Positions 20,676-30,876 of a DNA stretch of 64,000 nt are shown piece by piece. The stretch is taken from assembly GCA_028826165.1 (NCBI GenBank), contig JAPDFW010000060.1, forward strand, positions 186,001 through 250,000, read 5' to 3'. Positions within the stretch are counted from its first letter, which is position 1, and the number at the start of each line of letters is the position of its first letter. The notes below the pieces were generated by a model. That model was not told the DNA's origin and did not search any database. It worked only from the letters and a program-made list of their open reading frames with translations. The DNA comes from Anaeramoeba ignava. Lineage: Eukaryota; Metamonada; Anaeramoebidae. The position numbers and the translations under genes are program-made.

Positions 20676-21251
20676 ATGCAAAAATATAAAATTCTTTTTG
20701 TTGGAGATCGAGGAGTTGGAAAATCAACAGCATTATTTGTTTATGATCATAATAAATTTCCTGAATTATATATTCCAACAGTTTATGATAATTTTGAAAA
20801 AAAATTCCAAATTGAAGATAAAGAAACTATCCTTCAAATTTGGGATACTTTAAGAACTGAAGATTTAGATAGATTATTCCCTTTATATTATCTTGCAACA
20901 TATCTTATTGCCATTTTTTTCTCGATTGATTCAAATAATTCATTTGAAAGAGTTGAATCTTTTTGGATTCCTGATATTGAAAAACATGCTCCAAAAAATT
21001 CAAAAATAATTTTAATTGGAACTAAAATTGATTTAAGAAATGAATCAAAAGAAGAAAATAAGAAATTAATTACAAAAGAAGAAGGAATTAAATTAGCAAA
21101 GAAAATAAAAGCAATTAAATATTTTGAATGTTCTTCATTAAATCAAAAAGGAATTGAAACTATTTTTAATGAAATAGCTTTAATTTGTTTTGGAAAATAT
21201 AAAGAAATTAATCAAGAAAAAGAAAATAAAAAAGGATGTATTTTAAATTGA
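20676..21251 (+). CDS. Rho/Rac-type small GTPase, copy 5
   Basis: 191 aa, ending in KKGCILN, starting only 50 bp after copy 4. P-loop GDRGVGKST: the Ala/Gly at position 12 is Arg, and Lys-Ser replaces Lys-Thr. Switch I IPTVYDNF is intact. G3 is WDTLRTED (Leu-Arg-Thr instead of Ala-Gly-Gln). C-terminal cassette RNESKEENKKLITKEEG then ECSSLNQKGIET as in other copies. Confidence 0.88.
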   Translation: MQKYKILFVGDRGVGKSTALFVYDHNKFPELYIPTVYDNFEKKFQIEDKETILQIWDTLRTEDLDRLFPLYYLATYLIAIFFSIDSNNSFERVESFWIPDIEKHAPKNSKIILIGTKIDLRNESKEENKKLITKEEGIKLAKKIKAIKYFECSSLNQKGIETIFNEIALICFGKYKEINQEKENKKGCILN

Positions 21252-21300
21252 TTTTATATTTTTTCATTTTTTCATTTTTTCATTTTTTAATAAATAAAAA

Positions 21301-22071
21301 ATGAAAAAATTAATTTATAAAGTACTTTTTATTGGAACTGCAGGAACAGGAAAAACATCATTATTATTAACTTATAATGAAAAAAAACTACCAGAAATAT
21401 ATATTCCAACAGTTTTGGAATATTTTGAAAAAAATTTTAAATTTGAAAGTGGAAATAAATTAGAAAATAAATTAGAAAATCAAAATCAAAATAAATTAGA
21501 AAATAAATTAGAAAATGAATTAGAAAATCAATTAGAAAATCAATTAGAAAATGAATTAGAAAATCAAAATCAAAATCAAAATAAATTAGAAAATCAAAAT
21601 CAAAATAAATTAGAAAATCAAATGAAAGAATTGAAAATTAATTTTTGGGATTCAGCAAGAAATCCAGATTATGATAGGTTATTCCCTTTATATTATATTA
21701 ATTCAAATGTTATTGCTATTTGTTTTGCAATTGATGATTATGAATCTTTTGAAAAAATTCCAACTTTTTGGATTCCTGAAATTGAAAAATATGTTCCAAA
21801 ATCAAAAATAATTTTAATTGGAACTAAAATTGATTTAAGAAATAATGAAGAAAGAATAAATGAATTAAAAGAAGGAAATAAGAAATTAATTACAAAAGAA
21901 GAAGGAATTGAAATGGCAAAGAAAATAAAAGCAATTAAATATTTTGAATGTTCTTCATTAAATCAAAAAGGAATTGAAACTATTTTTAATGAAATTGCTT
22001 TAATTTGTTTTGAAATAGATCAAGAAATTAATCAAGAAAAAGAAAAGAAAAAAAGATGTATATTAAATTAA
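21301..22071 (+). CDS. Rho/Rac-type small GTPase with LEN/QN insert, copy 6
   Basis: 256 aa, because about 60 residues of Leu-Glu-Asn and Gln-Asn repeats are inserted between switch I (IPTVLEYF) and the G3 strand (LKINFWDSARNPDYDR). The P-loop is GTAGTGKT. The insertion falls in the beta2-beta3 turn, which points away from the nucleotide, so a folded GTPase core is possible. The insert DNA is TTAGAAAAT and CAAAAT units. The C-terminus is KKKRCILN, one Lys-to-Arg change from the usual box. Confidence 0.86.
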   Translation: MKKLIYKVLFIGTAGTGKTSLLLTYNEKKLPEIYIPTVLEYFEKNFKFESGNKLENKLENQNQNKLENKLENELENQLENQLENELENQNQNQNKLENQNQNKLENQMKELKINFWDSARNPDYDRLFPLYYINSNVIAICFAIDDYESFEKIPTFWIPEIEKYVPKSKIILIGTKIDLRNNEERINELKEGNKKLITKEEGIEMAKKIKAIKYFECSSLNQKGIETIFNEIALICFEIDQEINQEKEKKKRCILN

Positions 22072-22185
22072 ATATTAAATTAAATATTGAATTGAAAAGA
22101 ATCCAAAAATATTTTTTTAATTTTTCATTTTTCATTTTTTCATTTTTCATTTTTCATTTTTCACAGTTTTTTAAATAAATAAAAA

Positions 22186-22762
22186 ATGAAAAAATTTAAA
22201 GTTGTTTTTATTGGAGCAAATGGAATAGGAAAAACAACATTATTAATGACTTATAATGAAAAAACTACCAGAAATATATATTCCAACTATTTATGATAAT
22301 TTTCAAAAAAAATTCAAAATTAAAAATAAAGAATTCATCATTAACTTTTGGGATAATGTTAAATGTGAAGATTTTGATTCATTATTTAGATTGATTTATC
22401 CTTATACAAATATTATTGTTATTTGTTTTGCAATTGATGATTATTATTCTTTTGAAGATATTGAATCTTTTTGGATTCCTGATATTGAAAAATATTCAGA
22501 AAATCCCAAAAGAATTTTAATTGGAACTAAAATTGATTTAAGAAATAATGAAGAAAGAATAAATGAATTAAAAAAAGAAAATAAGAAATTAATTACAAAA
22601 GAAGAAGGAATTGAATTGGCAAAGAAAATAAATGCAATTAAATATTTTGAATGTTCTTCATTAAATCAAAAAGGAATTGAAACTATTTTTAATGAAATAG
22701 CTTTAATTTGTATTGGAAAATATAAAGGAAATGAAAATAAAAAAGGATGTATTTTGAATTGA
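22186..22762 (+). pseudogene. Rho/Rac-type GTPase with frameshift after the P-loop, copy 7
   Basis: The ATG at 22186 opens MKKFKVVFIGANGIGKTTLLMTYNE, then a short A run at about 22259-22264 (six A where sister genes have eight) breaks the frame before KLPEIYIPT. From 22256 the rest is intact: switch I IPTIYDN, G3 WDNVKCEDFDS (Lys-Cys at positions 60-61), the cassette and KKGCILN. One length error in the A run explains everything, so this is either a young pseudogene or a sequencing error. Confidence 0.7.
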
Positions 22763-22841
22763 ATATTGAATTAAAAATTTTTTTTGGATTTTTCATTTTT
22801 CATTTTCCATTTTCCAATTTTCTTTTGTTTTAAATAAAAAA

Positions 22842-23426
22842 ATGCAAAAATACAAAGTTGTTTTTGTTGGAGAACGATTAGTTGGGAAATCAACATTAAT
22901 AATTGTTTATAATCATAAAATGTTTCCAGAAATATATCTTCCAACAGTTTATGATTATTTTTCCAAAAATTTTAAAAACGAAAATCAAAACAAAGAAATT
23001 GAAATTAATTTTTTCGATACAGCAAGAAATCGAGAATATGAGAGAATATTTCATTTAAATTATATTAATTCAGATATTATTTCTATTTGTTTTGCAATTG
23101 ATGATTATGATTCTTTTGAAGATATTGAATCTTTTTGGATTCCTGATATTGAAAAATATTCAGAAAATCCCAAAAGAATTTTAATTGGAACTAAAATTGA
23201 TTTAAGAAATAATGAAGAAAGAATAAATGAATTAAAAAAAGAAAATAAGAAATTAATTACAAAAGAAGAAGGAATTGAATTGGCAAATAAAATAAATGCA
23301 ATTAAATATTTTGAATGTTCTTCATTAAATCAAAAAGGAATTGAAACTATTTTTAATGAAATCGTTTTAATTTGTATTGGAAAATATAAAAGAAATGAAA
23401 ATAAAAAAGGATGTATTTTGAATTGA
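22842..23426 (+). CDS. Rho/Rac-type small GTPase, copy 8
   Basis: 194 aa, ending in NKKGCILN. P-loop GERLVGKST, switch I LPTVYDYF. The G3 Trp is Phe (FDTARNREYERIF) and positions 60-61 are Arg-Asn. From FAIDDYDSFEDIESFWIPDIEKYSENPK to the end it is almost identical to copy 7, at DNA level too. Confidence 0.88.
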   Translation: MQKYKVVFVGERLVGKSTLIIVYNHKMFPEIYLPTVYDYFSKNFKNENQNKEIEINFFDTARNREYERIFHLNYINSDIISICFAIDDYDSFEDIESFWIPDIEKYSENPKRILIGTKIDLRNNEERINELKKENKKLITKEEGIELANKINAIKYFECSSLNQKGIETIFNEIVLICIGKYKRNENKKGCILN

Positions 23427-23540
23427 ATATTGAATTAAAAATTTTTTGGAATTGAATTTTGAATTGAAAAAAAAATTTTTTTATTCATTTTTCATTTTTT
23501 TCTTTCATCAATCTAAAAAATAAAAAATAAAAAATAAACA

Positions 23541-24254
23541 ATGGAAAAATTTAAAGTTATTTTTACAGGAGATTATGGAGTTGGCAAAACAACATTATTA
23601 ACTGTTTATAATGAAAAACATTTTCCAGAAGAAGAATTTCTAAATGATTATGATAATTTTTCAAAAAAATTAGAAATTCAAAATCAAAAAATTGAGATTA
23701 AATTTTTCGATAAAGGAATGAGTGATGATTTTGATGATGAACTTACACCTCTTGCTTTTGCTAATCAAGATATTGTTGCCATTTGTTTTGCTATTGATTG
23801 TTTTCATTCTTTTGAAGATATTCAACCTTTTTGGATTCCTTATATTCAAACAAATACTCCAAATTCAAAAAGAATTCTAATTGGAACTAAAATTGATTTA
23901 AGAAATAATCAAGAAGCAATAAATGAATTAAAAAAAAGAAATAGAGAATTAATTACAAAAGAAGAAGGAATTGAATTGGCGAAGAAAATAAATGCAATTA
24001 AATATTTTGAATGTTCTTCATTAAATCAAAAAGGAATTGAAACTATTTTTAATCAAATTGCTTTAATTTGTATTGGAAAATATGAAGATCCAAAAAATGA
24101 AAAAGATCCAAAAAATGAAAAAGATCCAAAAAATGGAAAAGATCCAAAAAATGGAAAAGATTCAAAAAATGGAAAAGATTCAAAAAATGAAAAAGATCCA
24201 AAAAATGGAAAAGATTCAAAAAATGGAAAAGATAAAGGATGTATTTTGAATTGA
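23541..24254 (+). CDS. Rho/Rac-type small GTPase with KDPKNG tail repeat, copy 9
   Basis: 237 aa. P-loop GDYGVGKT. Switch I lacks Thr35 (EEEFLNDYDNF). G3 is FDKGMSDDFDDELTPL (no DTAG). The hypervariable region before the CAAX box is expanded into about nine charged six-residue units of the form KDPKNE or KDSKNG, followed by DKGCILN. Hypervariable tails set membrane and partner choice in Rho and Ras proteins, so this longer lysine-rich linker may alter targeting. Confidence 0.86.
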   Translation: MEKFKVIFTGDYGVGKTTLLTVYNEKHFPEEEFLNDYDNFSKKLEIQNQKIEIKFFDKGMSDDFDDELTPLAFANQDIVAICFAIDCFHSFEDIQPFWIPYIQTNTPNSKRILIGTKIDLRNNQEAINELKKRNRELITKEEGIELAKKINAIKYFECSSLNQKGIETIFNQIALICIGKYEDPKNEKDPKNEKDPKNGKDPKNGKDSKNGKDSKNEKDPKNGKDSKNGKDKGCILN

Positions 24255-24310
24255 ATTTGAAAATTTTTTCATTTTTTCATTTTTTCATTTTTTCATTTAA
24301 ATAAATAAAT

Positions 24311-25481
24311 ATGAAAACATTTAAAGTTATTTTTATTGGAACTGCAGGAGTTGGAAAAACATCATTATTAATGACTTATCATAATAAAATTTTACCAGAA
24401 AAAGATATTCCAATGATTTATGATTATTTCCCAAAACAATTTCAAATTAAAAATCAAAATAAAAATCAAATTCAAAATGAAAATCAAAATCAAAATCAAA
24501 ACCAAAATCAAATTCAAAATCAAAATCAAAATCAAATTCAAAATCAAAAATCAAAATCAAAATCAAAATAAAAATCAAAATCAAAATCAAAATCAAAATC
24601 AAAATCAAAATCAAAATCAAAATCAAATTAAAAATCAAAATCAAAATAAAAATCAAAATAAAAATCAAAATAAAAATCAAAATCAAAATCAAAATCAAAA
24701 TCAAAATCAAAATCAAAATCAAAATCAAAATCAAAATCAAAATCAAAATCAAAATCAAAATCAAAATCAAAATCAAAATCAAAATCAAAATCAAAATCAA
24801 AATCAAAATCAAAATCAAAAATCAAAATCAAAATCAAAAATCAAAATCAAAATCAAAATCAAAATCAAAATCAAAATCAAAATCAAAATCAAAATCAAAA
24901 TCAAAATCAAAATCAAAATCAAAATCAAAATCAAAATCAAAAATCAAAATCAAAATCAAAATCAAAATCAAAATCAAAATCAAAATCAAAATCAAAATCA
25001 AAATCAAAATCAAAATCAAAATCAAAATCAAAATCAAAATCAAAATCAAGAAATTGAAATCAACTTTTGGGATACTGAAAAAGATGATTACTATTTGAGA
25101 TTATTTCCTTTATATTATCCCGAAACAGATCTTATTGCTATTTGTTTTGGAATTGATTCTTATTCTTATTTTGAAAATATTGAAAATTATTGGATTCCTG
25201 AAATTGAATATCATTTAAAAAATCCCAAAAGAATTTTAATTGGAACTAAAATAGATTTAAGAAATAATGAAGAAAGAATAAATGAATTAAAAGAAGAAAA
25301 TAAGAAATTAATTACAAAAGAAGAAGGAATGGAATTTGCAAAGAAAATAAAAGCAATTAAATATTTTGAATGTTCTTCATTTACTCAAAAAGGAATTGAA
25401 ACTATTTTTAATGAAATTGCTTTGATTTGTATTGGAAAATATGATAAAAAAGAAAAGAAAAAAGGATGTATTTTGAATTGA
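24311..25481 (+). pseudogene. Rho/Rac-type GTPase with 600-bp CAAAAT insert, frame broken, copy 10
   Basis: The N-terminal half (P-loop GTAGVGKT, switch I IPMIYDYF) runs in frame from the ATG at 24311 into a CAAAAT array at about 24445-25050, where extra A bases shift the phase and a stop appears at 24571. The C-terminal half (EIEINFWDTEKDDYYLRLFPL, cassette, KKGCILN) is open from inside the array to 25481. The insert is at the same beta2-beta3 site as in copies 6, 13 and 18. Net length is off by one, so the locus is broken as written, but errors in a long hexamer array are easy to make in sequencing. Confidence 0.75.
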
Positions 25482-26110
25482 TATTGAATTGAATTGATAT
25501 TGAATTGAATATTGAATTGAATTGAAATAAATATTGAATTGAATATTGAATTGAATATTGGAATTGAATTGAATATTAAATTGAATTGAATATTGAATTG
25601 ATATTAAATTGAATATTGATATTAAATTGAATATTGAATTTAATTGAATATTGAATTGATATTGAATATTAAATTGAATATTGAATTTAATTGAATATTA
25701 TATTGAATTGAATATTATATTGAATTGATTTTGAATTGAATATTGAATTGATTTGAATATTAAATTGAATTGAATATTGGAATTGAATTGAATATTATAT
25801 TGAATTGAATATTGAATTGAATTGAAATAAATATTGAATTGAATATTGAATTGAATATTGGAATTTAATTGAATATTGAATTGAATTGAATATTGAAATT
25901 GAATTGAATATTGAATTGAATTGAATATTGAATATTATATTGAAATTAAATATTGAATTGAATATTAAATTGAATATTAAATTGAATATTGAATTGATAT
26001 TGAATTGGATATTGAATTGAATTGAATTGATATTGAATTGATATTGAATTGAATATTGAATTGAATTGATATTGAATTGAATTGATATTGAATTGATATT
26101 GATTTTAATT
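25482..26110. repeat. ATTGAATTGAATATTGAAT satellite
   Basis: About 620 bp of TTGAA and ATATTGAA units directly continuing the 3' end of copy 10 (ATTTTGAATTGA). No gene is seen. Confidence 0.9.
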
Positions 26111-26180
26111 TTCATTTTTTAATTTTCATTTTTTAATTTTCATTTTTTAATTTTCATTTTTTTCATTTAAATAAATAAAT

Positions 26181-26777
26181 ATGAAAATATTTAAAGTTAT
26201 TTTTATTGGAACTGGAGGAATAGGAAAATCAGCATTATTAATGACTTATAATGAGAAAAGTTTTCCAGAACAATTTATTCCAACAATTTATGGAAACATT
26301 TTTTCCAAATTTCAAATTGAAAATCAAGAAATTGAAATTGATTTTTGTGATATTGCAAGAAATGAAAGTTATGAACAAAATTTACAAAAGATTTACGAAA
26401 AAACAGATCTTATTGCTTTTTGTTTTTCAATTAATGATTACCATTCTTTTAAAAGTATTGAATCTCTTTGGATTCCTGATGTTGAAGAATACGCTCCAAA
26501 AAATTCAAAAAGAATTTTAATTGGAACTAAAATTGATTTAAGAAATAATGAAGAAAGAATAAATGAATTAAAAAAAAGAAATGAAAAATTAATTACAAAA
26601 GAAGAAGGAATTGAATTTACAAAGAAAATAAATGCAATTAAATATTTTGAATGTTCTTCATTAAATCAAAAAGGAATTGAAACTATTTTTAATGAAATTG
26701 CTTTAATTTGTATTGGAAAATATAAAGAAATAAAACAAGAAGAACAAAAAAATAAAAAAGGATGTATTTTAAATTGA
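26181..26777 (+). CDS. Rho/Rac-type small GTPase, copy 11
   Basis: 198 aa, ending in KNKKGCILN. P-loop GTGGIGKSA (Ala after the Mg-binding Ser), switch I IPTIYGN. G3 is CDIARNESYEQNL, with Trp56 replaced by Cys and positions 60-61 Arg-Asn. The hypervariable tail EIKQEEQKNKK is more acidic than in other copies. It has a classic upstream block of repeated TTTTTCATTTT then AAATAAATAAAT before ATG. Confidence 0.87.
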   Translation: MKIFKVIFIGTGGIGKSALLMTYNEKSFPEQFIPTIYGNIFSKFQIENQEIEIDFCDIARNESYEQNLQKIYEKTDLIAFCFSINDYHSFKSIESLWIPDVEEYAPKNSKRILIGTKIDLRNNEERINELKKRNEKLITKEEGIEFTKKINAIKYFECSSLNQKGIETIFNEIALICIGKYKEIKQEEQKNKKGCILN

Positions 26778-26881
26778 ATATTGAATATTGAATTGAATAT
26801 TGAATTAAATATATTGAATTGATTTTAAATTTAATTTTCATTTTTCTCATTTTTTTCAATTTATTTAAATAAAAATTTGGA

Positions 26882-27469
26882 ATGAAAAAATTTAAAATTC
26901 TTTTTATTGGAGCAAATGGAATAGGAAAAACATCATTATTAATGACTTATAATGAGAAGAAACTACCAGAAATATATATTCCAACTGTTTGTGAAATTGT
27001 TTCCAAAAATTTCGAAATAGAAAATCAAGAAAATAAAATTACAATAGATTTTTGGGATACAGCAAGACTTGTAGAAGATTATGACAGATTATTTCCTTTA
27101 TATTATCCCGAAACAGATCTTATTGCTATTTGTTTTCCAATTGATTCTTATTATTATTTTGAAAATATTGAAAATTATTGGATTCCTGAAATTGAACATC
27201 ATTCTCCAAAATCAAAAAGGATTTTAATTGGAACTAAAATTGATTTAAGAAATAATCAAGAAAGAATAAATGAATTAAAAAAAAGAAATGAAAAATTAAT
27301 TACAAAAGAAGAAGGAATGGAATTAGCAAAGAAAATAAATGCAATTAAATATTTTGAATGTTCTTCATTTACTCAAAAAGGAATTGAAACTATTTTTAAT
27401 CAAATTGCTTTAATTTGTATTGGAAAATATGATAAAGAAGAAAAGAAAAAAGGATGTATTTTAAATTAA
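26882..27469 (+). CDS. Rho/Rac-type small GTPase, copy 12
   Basis: 195 aa, ending in KKKGCILN with stop TAA. P-loop GANGIGKT, switch I IPTVCEI, G3 WDTARLVEDYDRLFPLYYP (Arg-Leu at 60-61, one residue longer than usual). It is the last single-copy gene before the duplicated block. The spacer that follows it reappears after the gene at 36381. Confidence 0.88.
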   Translation: MKKFKILFIGANGIGKTSLLMTYNEKKLPEIYIPTVCEIVSKNFEIENQENKITIDFWDTARLVEDYDRLFPLYYPETDLIAICFPIDSYYYFENIENYWIPEIEHHSPKSKRILIGTKIDLRNNQERINELKKRNEKLITKEEGMELAKKINAIKYFECSSFTQKGIETIFNQIALICIGKYDKEEKKKGCILN

Positions 27470-27585
27470 ATATTAAATTAAATATTTGGAATTGAATATT
27501 GAATATTGAATTGATTTGGAATTGATTTTGAATTTTTTTCAATTTAAAATTTTTCATTTTTTTCTTTTTAAATTAATAAAAATAA

Positions 27586-28431
27586 ATGAAAAAATATAAA
27601 GTTCTTTTTGTTGGAGATGGAATAGTTGGAAAAACATCATTATTAATGACTTATAATAATAAAAAATTCCCAGATATATATATTCCAACTGTTTTTGATG
27701 AATTTTCAAAAAATTTTCAAATCAAAAATCAACAAAATCAAACTGAAATTGAAATTGAAGAAATTGAAATTGAAGAAATTGAAATTGAAGAAAATCAACA
27801 AAATCAACAAAATCAAATTGAAATTGAAGAAATTGAAATTGAACAAAATCAACAAAATCAACAAAATCAAATTGAAATTGAAGAAATTGAAATTGAAAAA
27901 AATCAACAAAATCAACAAAATCAAATTGAAAATCAAATTGAAAATCAAATTGAAAATCAAATTGAAAATCAAATTGAAAATCAAATTGAAAATAAATTTC
28001 AAATTACTTTTTGGGATACAGCAAGACATGAAGATGATATTATTATCAGATTATATTATCCTGGTACTCATGTTTTTGCTATTTGTTTTGCAATTGATGA
28101 TTATTATTCTTTTGAAAGGATAAAAGATTTTTGGATTCCTGAAATTATATTGTCTGCTCCAAAAAAATCAAAAAGGATTTTAATTGGAACTAAAATTGAT
28201 TTAAGAAATAATGAAGAAAGAATAAATGAATTAAAAAAAAGAAATCAAAAATTAATTACAAAAGAAGAAGGAATGGAATTAGCAAAGAAAATAAATGCAA
28301 TTAAATATTTAGAATGTTCTTCATTTACTCAAAAAGGAATTGAAACTATTTTTAATGAAATTGCTTTAATTTGTATTGGAAAATATAAAAAAAAAGAAAA
28401 AAAAAAGAAAAAAGGATGTATTTTAAATTGA
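27586..28431 (+). CDS. Rho/Rac-type GTPase with EIEIEE/NQQ insert, copy 13 (unit gene a)
   Basis: 281 aa, ending in KKKGCILN. P-loop GDGIVGKT keeps the Gly12 equivalent; switch I IPTVFDEF is Rho-like. About 85 residues of EIEIEE, NQQNQQ and IENQ repeats sit between switch I and WDTARHEDD. Positions 60-61 are Arg-His. The insert DNA is GAAATT, CAAAAT and CAACAAAAT units. It is first in the 11-gene unit; a damaged second copy lies at 37058. Confidence 0.87.
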   Translation: MKKYKVLFVGDGIVGKTSLLMTYNNKKFPDIYIPTVFDEFSKNFQIKNQQNQTEIEIEEIEIEEIEIEENQQNQQNQIEIEEIEIEQNQQNQQNQIEIEEIEIEKNQQNQQNQIENQIENQIENQIENQIENQIENKFQITFWDTARHEDDIIIRLYYPGTHVFAICFAIDDYYSFERIKDFWIPEIILSAPKKSKRILIGTKIDLRNNEERINELKKRNQKLITKEEGMELAKKINAIKYLECSSFTQKGIETIFNEIALICIGKYKKKEKKKKKGCILN

Positions 28432-28935
28432 ATTGAATATTGAATTAAATATTGAATTGAATATTGAATTGAATTGAATTGAATTGATTTGAATTGAATT
28501 AAATATTGAAATAAATATTGAAATAAATATTGAATATTGAATTGAATTAAATTAAATTGATTATTGATTTGAATTGAATTAAATTAAATTGAATTGATTA
28601 TTGAATTAAATTGATTATTGAATTGATTATTGAATTGAATATTGAATTGATTATTGAATTAAATATTGAAATAAATATTGAATATTAAATTGATTATTAA
28701 ATTGATTATTGAATTAAATATTGAATATTAAATTGATTATTGATTTGAATTGAATTAAATATTGAATATTGAATATTGAATTGAATATTAAATTGATTTG
28801 AATTGAATATTGAATTGAATTAAATTGAATATTGATTATTGATTTGAATTAAATTAAATTGAATATTAAATTGAATATTGAATTGATTATTGAATTGAAT
28901 TGATTATTGATTTGAATTAAATTAAATTGATTTAA
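28432..28935. repeat. TTGAATTGATTATTGAATT satellite
   Basis: Degenerate ATTGAA, ATTAAA and GATTATTGA units that continue the gene end. A second copy of this spacer lies at about 37838-38345. Confidence 0.88.
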
Positions 28936-28990
28936 ATTGATTTGTTTCATTTTTCATTTTTTTATTTTTAAATTAATAAATAAAATTTTT

Positions 28991-29587
28991 ATGGAAAAAT
29001 ATAAAGTTCTTTTTATTGGAGTTAGACAAATTGGAAAAACATCATTATTAATGACATATAATAATAAAAAACTACCAGAAGGATATCTCCCAACTGTTTA
29101 TGATCCTTTTTCCAAATATTTTCAAAATTTCAAAAAAGAAAATCAAAAAAACAAAATTAAAATTTCATTTTGGGATACAGCAAGACATGATGAATATTAT
29201 ACATTATTACCTTTATATTTTCCCAATACAGATTTAATTGCTATTTGTTTTGCAATTGATTCTTATTATTCTTTTGAAAGTATTGAAAATAATTTGATTC
29301 TTGATATTGAAGAATATTCTCCAAATTCAAAAAGAATTTTAATTGGAACTAAAATTGATTTAAGAAATAATCAAGAGAGAATAAATGAATTAAAAGAAGA
29401 AAATAAGAAATTAATTACAAAAGAAGAAGGAATTGAATTGGCAAATAAAATAAAAGCAATTAAATATTTTGAATGTTCTTCATTTAATCAAAAAGGAATT
29501 GAAACTATTTTTAATGAAATTGTTTTAATTTGTTTTGGAAAATATGATAAAGAAGAAGAAAATAAAAAAGGATGTATTTTGAATTAA
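28991..29587 (+). CDS. Rho/Rac-type small GTPase, copy 14 (unit gene b)
   Basis: 198 aa. Start chosen at the ATG at 28991, which gives MEKYKVLFIG like its sisters; the frame upstream is spacer. P-loop GVRQIGKT, switch I LPTVYDPF, G3 WDTARHDEYYTLLPLYF (Arg-His at 60-61), tail EEENKKGCILN. It lies 48 bp before the next gene. Confidence 0.88.
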   Translation: MEKYKVLFIGVRQIGKTSLLMTYNNKKLPEGYLPTVYDPFSKYFQNFKKENQKNKIKISFWDTARHDEYYTLLPLYFPNTDLIAICFAIDSYYSFESIENNLILDIEEYSPNSKRILIGTKIDLRNNQERINELKEENKKLITKEEGIELANKIKAIKYFECSSFNQKGIETIFNEIVLICFGKYDKEEENKKGCILN

Positions 29588-29635
29588 GATTAAATTTTTC
29601 ATTTTTTTCATTTTTAAATTAATAAATAAAAATAA

Positions 29636-30217
29636 ATGGAAAAATATAAAGTTGTTTTTGTTGGAGATGGAGCAGTTGGAAAAACATCATTATTATTTAC
29701 TTATCATGATAAAAACTTTCCAGAAATATATATTCCAACTGTTTATGATAATTTTGAATCAAAGTTTCAAATTGAAAATAAAGAAATTGAAATTGAATTT
29801 TGGGATGTGACTATAACTGAGTATAACTTTAAATTACTTTCTTTATATTATTCCAATACAAATATTTTTGTTCTTTGTTTCGCAATTGATTCTTATTATA
29901 CTTTTGAAAGTATTGAAAAGTATTGGATTCTTGATATTAAAAAACATTCAAAAAATCCAAAAATAGTTTTGATTGGAACTAAAATTGATTTAAGAAATAA
30001 TGAAGAGAGAATAAATCAATTAAAAGAAGAAAATAAGAAATTAATTACAAAAGAAGAAGGAATTGAGTTGGCAAATAAAATAAAAGCAATTAAATATTTA
30101 GAATGTTCTTCATTTACTCAAAAAGGAATTGAAACTATTTTTAATGAAATTGCTTTAATTTGTTTTGGCAAATATAGAAAAGAAGAAGAAAATAAAAAAG
30201 GATGTATTTTGAATTAA
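29636..30217 (+). CDS. Rho/Rac-type small GTPase, copy 15 (unit gene c)
   Basis: 193 aa, ending in ENKKGCILN. P-loop GDGAVGKT is identical to Rac, and switch I IPTVYDNF is almost so. Despite this, G3 is WDVTITEYNFKLLSLYY: Thr58-Ala-Gly-Gln is replaced by Val-Thr-Ile-Thr. It is a useful test case, since only switch II is abnormal. Confidence 0.88.
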   Translation: MEKYKVVFVGDGAVGKTSLLFTYHDKNFPEIYIPTVYDNFESKFQIENKEIEIEFWDVTITEYNFKLLSLYYSNTNIFVLCFAIDSYYTFESIEKYWILDIKKHSKNPKIVLIGTKIDLRNNEERINQLKEENKKLITKEEGIELANKIKAIKYLECSSFTQKGIETIFNEIALICFGKYRKEEENKKGCILN

Positions 30218-30294
30218 GATTAAAAATTATTTTTTTGGATTTTTTTGATTTTCATTTTTTTCTTTTTCATTTTTTAAATTAATAAAAATTTGGA

Positions 30295-30876
30295 ATGAAA
30301 AAATTTAAAGCTATTTTTGTTGGATCAAGAGGAATTGGAAAAACATCATTATTATTAACTTATTATGAGAAGAAACTTCCAGGAGAATATATTCCAACTG
30401 TTTTTGATATTTTTCAAAAAACTTTTAAAATTGAAAAAAATAAAGAAATTGAAATTTCATTTTGGGATTCAGAAAGACCTGAAGATCATGATAGATTGTT
30501 TCCTTTAATTTATCCTGAAACAGATTTAATTGCTATTTGTTTTTCAATTATTGATTCTAATTCTTTTGAAAGAATTGAAAATTATTGGATTCCTGAAATT
30601 GAACATCATTCTCCAAATTCAAAAAGAATTTTAATTGGAACTAAAATGGATTTAAGAAATAATGAAGAAAGAATAAATCAATTAAAAGAAAGAAATCAAA
30701 AATTAATTACAAAAGAAGAAGGAATTGAATTTGCAAAGAAAATAAATGCAATTAAATATTTAGAATGTTCTTCATTTACTCAAAAAGGAATTGAAACTAT
30801 TTTTAATGAAATTGTTTTAATTTGTATTGGAAAATATGATAAAGAAGAAAAGAAAAAAGGATGTATTTTGAATTGA
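30295..30876 (+). CDS. Rho/Rac-type small GTPase, copy 16 (unit gene d)
   Basis: 193 aa, ending in KKKGCILN. P-loop GSRGIGKT, switch I IPTVFDIF, G3 WDSERPEDHDRLFPLIYPETD (Ala59 to Glu, 60-61 Arg-Pro). Nearly the same switch II occurs in copies 19 and 19', so these form a subgroup. Confidence 0.88.
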   Translation: MKKFKAIFVGSRGIGKTSLLLTYYEKKLPGEYIPTVFDIFQKTFKIEKNKEIEISFWDSERPEDHDRLFPLIYPETDLIAICFSIIDSNSFERIENYWIPEIEHHSPNSKRILIGTKMDLRNNEERINQLKERNQKLITKEEGIEFAKKINAIKYLECSSFTQKGIETIFNEIVLICIGKYDKEEKKKGCILN

